From Larkinella humicola (GTDB taxonomy: Bacteria > Bacteroidota > Bacteroidia > Cytophagales > Spirosomataceae), in assembly GCF_008727875.1 (NCBI RefSeq), contig NZ_VTWS01000002.1:806001-870000 (forward strand): a stretch of 64,000 nucleotides of DNA, given 5' to 3'. The stretch's first letter is position 1. Each line of letters starts with the position of its first letter. Shown here one piece after another: positions 59,925 through 64,000 of this stretch. Below the pieces are notes generated by a model, which worked only from the letters and a program-made list of their open reading frames with translations, searched no databases and was not told where the DNA came from. Position numbers and translations under genes: made by a program.

Positions 59925-60418
59925 GGTTATGCTCTATTGGTTAGGACAAAGGTCCGCCCTTTCCAATGAGCAAACGTAGCCGAATTTGGGGTTGTTGTAG
60001 CCGAATTAATTATTTGGGAATGGAAAATCTTATGATTAGTTAATTCTAAACCCACTGTTTGATTTCCGTTAGTAGATGATCCATCAACTCTAGAAAAACG
60101 CGAACTATGAGATTATTGGCCGCGTAGCGGACTGATGTTTGTAGCAAAACCAATTGCCTGATCCCTCCCGCGTGCCTTTAGGTACGCAATCTCCTGGACC
60201 TGCTGCGTACCTAAAGGCACGCAAACATATCGTGCCGCTGGCACTTAATTAGCTCATAATCAATTTGTAAATCTAATAGTTCGCTTTAAAAAAGAACGCC
60301 TTGCAAAATTGTAATTGAGACGACGATAGGTAGTGATTTGTGCTTCGCTAAGGCTTGAGGAAGTAAGCTTGTAAGAGTGTACACCATGAGACGTAATTTA
60401 TCTAGTTCTATGGCTTTT
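59925..60418. other. 494-bp gene-free region with palindrome
   Basis: No coding frame is supported. It contains the 19-bp perfect inverted repeat annotated separately, and a nearby small dyad GTGCCGCTGGCAC. The remainder is AT-rich with no clear promoter for the small gene beyond it. Confidence 0.55.
60170..60222. repeat. 19-bp perfect palindrome related to the 36-kb element
   Basis: GCGTGCCTTTAGGTACGCA and its exact complement lie 15 nt apart. The arm differs from the inner arm of the 36-kb element mainly at the CCGTGAGG/CCTTTAGG positions, and both are preceded by a C-rich CCCG flank. The two are therefore copies of one dispersed family. Confidence 0.8.
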
Positions 60419-60850
60419 CTACTTATCCTCAATATCCCGGGTATCTCCAGGCAGAATTGATTTCCGAAGGATGCTGTTTAGTGGCATTCCTTGTTGAGTT
60501 TGCACGATCAACCGCTTTATTTCAGAACGGTTGATGCCGGGCCACAGTACATAAAAACCACTACCGATATCCTCTTCTAACCCTAATCTATTTTCGTCCT
60601 TAAAATACCACATGGCTTCGCGTTTATACGCGCCGTTTTCAAGGTACGAATATTCTATTTTATACATATCTGTGGTGATCCAGTAATACCAAAAATGCAG
60701 ATGTTCCAATGCTTTTGCATGAGCAGCCGCTCTGGTTGGGAACCCTCCAATAGAATGATAACCAAACTGACTGCATTGCCAAACAAGCAGTACAAGTGGC
60801 AAGAAGATCACTAAGAAACGCATCAACTTTGTTTTAAAAGCACCAATCAT
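60419..60850 (-). CDS. Hypothetical protein with N-terminal membrane segment
   Basis: A 143-residue protein with a hydrophobic N terminus (about 10-24) ending in VWQCSQFG, which could be a poor lipobox or a simple anchor. The rest contains many aromatic residues (HFWYYWITTDMYKIEYSYLENG). No family was recognised. Base composition is more AT-rich than the neighbours. It stands alone between gene-poor stretches, so real expression is uncertain. A start nine codons later (MRFLVIFL) is also possible. Confidence 0.5.
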   Translation of the reverse strand: MIGAFKTKLMRFLVIFLPLVLLVWQCSQFGYHSIGGFPTRAAAHAKALEHLHFWYYWITTDMYKIEYSYLENGAYKREAMWYFKDENRLGLEEDIGSGFYVLWPGINRSEIKRLIVQTQQGMPLNSILRKSILPGDTRDIEDK

Positions 60851-60975
60851 GTGGCATAGTTATCAAATAGCTCACTCGCAATCGACCGGAACAACTGTTT
60901 CCCAAAAACCGTATTCGGGATGCCAATAGAAGCGTATCACTTTCTGTTACCAGTCAGGAATGGTAAGCTTATACT

Positions 60976-61027
60976 AAAAGTTTACGGTGGCTAACGCACA
61001 AAAAAGCACGCGCCAGCCACCGTAAAC
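60976..61027 (-). terminator. Terminator after the M16 peptidase-like gene
   Basis: GTTTACGGTGGCT and AGCCACCGTAAAC form a perfect 13-bp stem with a 22-nt loop. In the gene direction a short T-run (TTTT) follows. It starts 20 bp past the stop codon. Confidence 0.7.
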
Positions 61028-61046
61028 CGAAAACCATAAACCGTGC

Positions 61047-63131
61047 TTACTGCACCGCAAACTCCTTGTCATCCAGCCCGGTGTTCACCACCAGCGACTG
61101 GGTTTCCATCTTCATCACCATCGGCCCGAAGTTCTGGGTCAGGGTGTGCGGGAACTTCACGCCGTTTACTTCTTTGTAATTGCTCAGACCGGTGTTGATG
61201 GCCATTTCACCCTGCGGAGTCTGCTCAATGGCCGTGTGCTGCACTTTCAGGCCGGTTTCGGTATCATAAAACTCCGAAATGGTCTTTTTGCCCAGCGTCA
61301 CGTCAATTTTGAAGGCGTCTTTTCCATTCACTTTCTCCGTGCCGGCCAGCGTCGTTTTGGCTCCCAGCGTCGGATACAGCAATTCAGCGAAAGCGGCATT
61401 CTTCAGAATTTCCATCTTGGCTTCTTCGTCCGTCACGTTTTTCGACTGGCCACTGCCTTCCATTTTCACTTTCGTGCCGTCGGAAGTCACTTTCTGCACT
61501 ACCTGACCCTGGGCCGTTACGGCCAGCGAAAACTTGTTCAGCCCTTTTTGCTTGCTTTCAATGTCTATTTTCGTGCCCTGAATCTCGGTCGTCAGCTTTT
61601 GGGTGACATCCTTGATTTTCGCAATAGCGTCTTTCCCGCCGATCGCAGTCACGTATTTTTCGATCACCTGATCCGCCGTCACACCCACCGGCGTGGTCGT
61701 CAGTTTGCCGGGAGCCGGTGCGTCCACTTTCGTGCCGTTAACATCATAGTAAACAACGTCGCCAAACCGTTTCAGTTTATCGGCCACTTCGGAAGCTTTT
61801 CCCACCACTACCACATAGGCGTGTTCCGGATCGATCAGCTTGGCAGCTGACGCTTCAACCTGATCTTCCGTGACGGCATCGACGTTTTTCAGGTAATTAG
61901 CGAAAAAGTCTTCCGGCAAATTGTACCGGGCGGTATTGATCGCAAAATTGGCAATCGTCTCAGGGTCTTCCAGCGTAAAAATGAAATTGCCGGCAAACGT
62001 ATTTTTCGTACTTTTCAGTTCTTCAGCCGTCGGCTTCGAACTCCGGATCGCTTTCAGTTCCGTCATAAATTCCGCTACGGCGCTGTCGGTCACCGCATTC
62101 CGCACGTTGGCGTTGGCCCGGAAGCGGCCCACCAGCCGGTCGCTCGTCAGCGAGGAATACGCGCCGTAGGTATACCCGTGTTTTTCGCGCAGGTTGTTAT
62201 ACAAACGGGCGTTGCCACCGCCACCGCCCAGGATGTCGTTGGTCAGGCTGGCCTGAATCGACTCGGGCGTATACGGTTTCAACAGAACCGGATGCGTGAT
62301 GTAGACCACCGACTGCACCGAACTCGGCCGGTCGATGAGCGCAATGGTCGTTTTGGCGGGCGGTTTTGGCGTTTCATAGCTCGGTTTCGGAACCTCGCCC
62401 GGCTGCCATTTGCCAAAGTACTTCTCCACCATCGGACGTGCTTCTTCCGGCGTAATGTCGCCCACCACGGCCAGATAACCGATGTTGGGCCGGTAATAGG
62501 TTTCGTAGAATTTGCGGCAATCTTCAAGTGTAATCCGGTCAACGGTTTCTTCCGAATCCGGCTCACCGTACGGGTGGTCTTTGCCGTAAACCAGCATGCT
62601 GCTCACCCGCGTGGCAATGGCCGCCGGATTGTCTTTCTGCGACGCCAGCCCGGATTTGGTCTGTTTTTTCAGCTTGTCCAGTTCTTCCTGCGTAAACTTC
62701 GGATTCAGCACCACATCCGACATCACTTCCAGCATTTTGGGCGTGTGCTTTTTCAGCGACATCGCATAAACGCCGGTTGGCGAGGTGTTCAGGCTGCCAC
62801 CGATGAAATCAACCGCTTCGTCAATCTGGTCTTTTGTCCGGGTTTTCGTCCCGGTTTTGATCAACTGGCTCGCAATGCTGACGTACCCCGCCTTGTCGCC
62901 TTCGCGGATGGGCAGGTAGTCGAACAGCAGACTGAAACCGACGCGCGGCAGTTTATTATTTTGTACCACGAACACTTTCAGGCCGTTAGCGAGCGTAAAC
63001 GACACAGGTTTGCCCACTTTAATGACCGGTGCCGGAGCATCGGCGGGCAGTTTTGACCGGTCAAGCGTTTGCGCCTGCACCGACAGACCAAGAGCCATCA
63101 AGCCCGCAGCCAGGATATAGTTTGCTTTCAT
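61047..63131 (-). CDS. M16-family peptidase homologue fused to a C-terminal LolA-like domain
   Basis: A 694-residue secreted protein (signal MKANYILAAGLMALGLSVQAQ). Two M16 half-domains fill about 30-450. The zinc motif HxxEH is absent, so this is the non-catalytic subunit type that pairs with an active M16 protein. About 465-694 forms a second, LolA-like domain (QVIEKYVTAIGGKDAIAKI, KVNGKDAFKIDV, YKEVNGVKFPHTLTQN). The adjacent upstream M16 gene on the same strand is the likely partner. Start chosen as the second of two adjacent ATGs, since the upstream frame begins with TTG in the spacer. Confidence 0.86.
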   Translation of the reverse strand: MKANYILAAGLMALGLSVQAQTLDRSKLPADAPAPVIKVGKPVSFTLANGLKVFVVQNNKLPRVGFSLLFDYLPIREGDKAGYVSIASQLIKTGTKTRTKDQIDEAVDFIGGSLNTSPTGVYAMSLKKHTPKMLEVMSDVVLNPKFTQEELDKLKKQTKSGLASQKDNPAAIATRVSSMLVYGKDHPYGEPDSEETVDRITLEDCRKFYETYYRPNIGYLAVVGDITPEEARPMVEKYFGKWQPGEVPKPSYETPKPPAKTTIALIDRPSSVQSVVYITHPVLLKPYTPESIQASLTNDILGGGGGNARLYNNLREKHGYTYGAYSSLTSDRLVGRFRANANVRNAVTDSAVAEFMTELKAIRSSKPTAEELKSTKNTFAGNFIFTLEDPETIANFAINTARYNLPEDFFANYLKNVDAVTEDQVEASAAKLIDPEHAYVVVVGKASEVADKLKRFGDVVYYDVNGTKVDAPAPGKLTTTPVGVTADQVIEKYVTAIGGKDAIAKIKDVTQKLTTEIQGTKIDIESKQKGLNKFSLAVTAQGQVVQKVTSDGTKVKMEGSGQSKNVTDEEAKMEILKNAAFAELLYPTLGAKTTLAGTEKVNGKDAFKIDVTLGKKTISEFYDTETGLKVQHTAIEQTPQGEMAINTGLSNYKEVNGVKFPHTLTQNFGPMVMKMETQSLVVNTGLDDKEFAVQ

Positions 63132-63172
63132 CATTCCTTTTTCAGAATTCAATATTCGTTATTCACTATTCA
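63132..63172. other. AT-rich spacer between the two M16 genes
   Basis: The spacer is built of repeated ATTC/TATTC units (ATTCAATATTCGTTATTCAC). This resembles the ATTC-type repeats near 6.2 kb. No gene is seen here. Confidence 0.4.
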
Positions 63173-64000
63173 TTATTCCCCTTTACTTTCCTTCTTCGGC
63201 TCCATCGCCTTAGGCAGATAATACAACACCACGCGGTTTTCTTTCGTGAGGTATTTGTTGGCCACCCGGCGCAGGTCTTCCTTCGTCACCTTATTATACC
63301 GCTCCAGTTCCGTGTTAATCAGGTTAGCATCACCCAGATACATTTTGTAGTTGGCCAGACTTTCGGCAATACCGGCGACACCCGCGTTCTGGTTCACGAA
63401 ATTGGTTTCAATCTGGTTTTTCACCTTCTGAAATTCGGCATCGGTAACCAGGGTTTTCTTCAATTTCTCAATTTCGGCGTTCATACCGGCTTCCAGGTCT
63501 TCGGCTTTGACGCCCATGTTGGCAATGCCGATGGAGATAAACAAACCGGGGTCTTCAGTGGAGAGGGGAAATACACCGGTCTGAACCGCTTTCTGCTGTT
63601 TATCAACCAGTTCCTTGTTCATCCGGGAGCTTTCACCGGCGGCAAGCAGGGTTTGCAACACGTCCAGCGCGTAATAATCCGGATCACCCTGGGCGGGCAT
63701 GTGATAGGCCTGGAAAACGCCCGGCAGCGAAACGTTGTCGTACACGATGTCACGTACTTCGGTTTTCTGAACCGGCTCTTTTACGGTCGGACGATACGGC
63801 GTTTTCGTTCCTTTCGGAATTTCGGCAAAATATTTCTCAATCAGTTTTTTTGTATCCTCGGGATTGATGTCACCGGCGATGGACAGAATGGCATTGCCCG
63901 GGATGTAAAACTCCTTGTAGAAATCCCGGAATTCATCAATTTTGGCCGCATTCAGGTCTTCCATCGAGCCAATGGGCGCCCATTTATACGGGTGTACTTT
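63173..64000 (-). CDS. M16-family peptidase, 5' end beyond window
   Basis: The C-terminal 275 residues of an M16 metallopeptidase; the gene starts beyond the right edge. The visible part begins KVHPYKWAPIGSMEDLNAAKIDEF and continues FYKEFYIPGNAILSIAGDINPEDTKKLIEKYF, both standard after the active-site half. The HxxEH zinc motif would lie off the edge, so activity cannot be judged here. It precedes the LolA-fused M16 homologue by about 40 bp. Pairs of an active and an inactive M16 protein are a known arrangement and probably form a heterodimer in the periplasm. Confidence 0.88.
   Translation of the reverse strand, partial: KVHPYKWAPIGSMEDLNAAKIDEFRDFYKEFYIPGNAILSIAGDINPEDTKKLIEKYFAEIPKGTKTPYRPTVKEPVQKTEVRDIVYDNVSLPGVFQAYHMPAQGDPDYYALDVLQTLLAAGESSRMNKELVDKQQKAVQTGVFPLSTEDPGLFISIGIANMGVKAEDLEAGMNAEIEKLKKTLVTDAEFQKVKNQIETNFVNQNAGVAGIAESLANYKMYLGDANLINTELERYNKVTKEDLRRVANKYLTKENRVVLYYLPKAMEPKKESKGE

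Noticed and set aside
1-64000. CRISPR array, tRNA, rRNA, prophage or transposase genes
   Set aside because: No regular spacer-repeat series, cloverleaf-like sequence, integrase or transposase motif was seen in reading; absence was not tested by software.

Overview
The window looks like chromosomal DNA of a Bacteroidota species, most likely from the Cytophagales (Spirosoma/Larkinella-like). The grounds are a SusC/SusD pair, several promoter-like boxes matching the Bacteroidota -7 consensus TAnnTTTG, almost no Shine-Dalgarno sequences, a bacillithiol gene (bshA), PCAT/GG-leader peptide genes, MerC and M16 peptidase pairs, and GC-rich coding sequence. The genus is an inference from style and was not tested. 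No rRNA, tRNA, CRISPR array or recognisable insertion sequence was seen.

Layout. 0-3.8 kb: edge-truncated fatty acid hydroxylase, proline synthesis (proB-proA) and aat. 4.1-8.5 kb: arginine module (GNAT, argG, glycosyltransferase, argC). 8.7-16.6 kb: acyl-CoA ligase, LytTR protein, cysM, pyrD overlapping ftsK, and a LolA-like protein. 16.6-22 kb: DUF418 membrane protein and a 1305-residue hybrid histidine kinase. 22.1-30.7 kb: the most distinctive region, an all-minus-strand peptide (bacteriocin-like) locus. 30.9-36 kb: purQ, bshA, a UbiA prenyltransferase, a secreted protein, and a divergent lipoprotein/MerC pair around a Fur/Zur-like operator. 36.5-50.7 kb: a carbohydrate locus with SusC/SusD, two Tat-exported Gfo/Idh/MocA proteins, a two-domain esterase, a FucP-type sugar transporter, nagA, nagB and a LacI regulator. 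50.7-56.8 kb: a likely copper-linked operon (small Cys protein, TonB receptor, BNR-repeat protein, MbnP, MauG/MbnH-like dihaem protein). 56.9-64 kb: a transglutaminase-like protein, AraC regulator, NmrA-like oxidoreductase, a small hypothetical and two M16 peptidase-family proteins.

How the genes may work together. In the 22-31 kb locus a small HTH regulator and a GT1 glycosyltransferase overlap by ATGA. They are followed by two tandem peptides of 70 and 66 residues, each with a 15-residue double-glycine leader and a Gly/Ala-rich core carrying two Cys and GxxxG motifs. Next come two tiny membrane proteins (immunity candidates), a larger membrane protein, a CxxC thioredoxin-like protein and a C39-peptidase ABC exporter. 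A separate ABC ATPase/permease unit follows. A 19/21-identical 21-bp site lies upstream of both the regulator and the ABC ATPase. The simplest reading is a two-peptide, disulfide-bearing and possibly glycosylated bacteriocin system with its own export and self-protection.

The window also holds several perfect or near-perfect palindromic intergenic elements of different families, two of which share sequence 24 kb apart.
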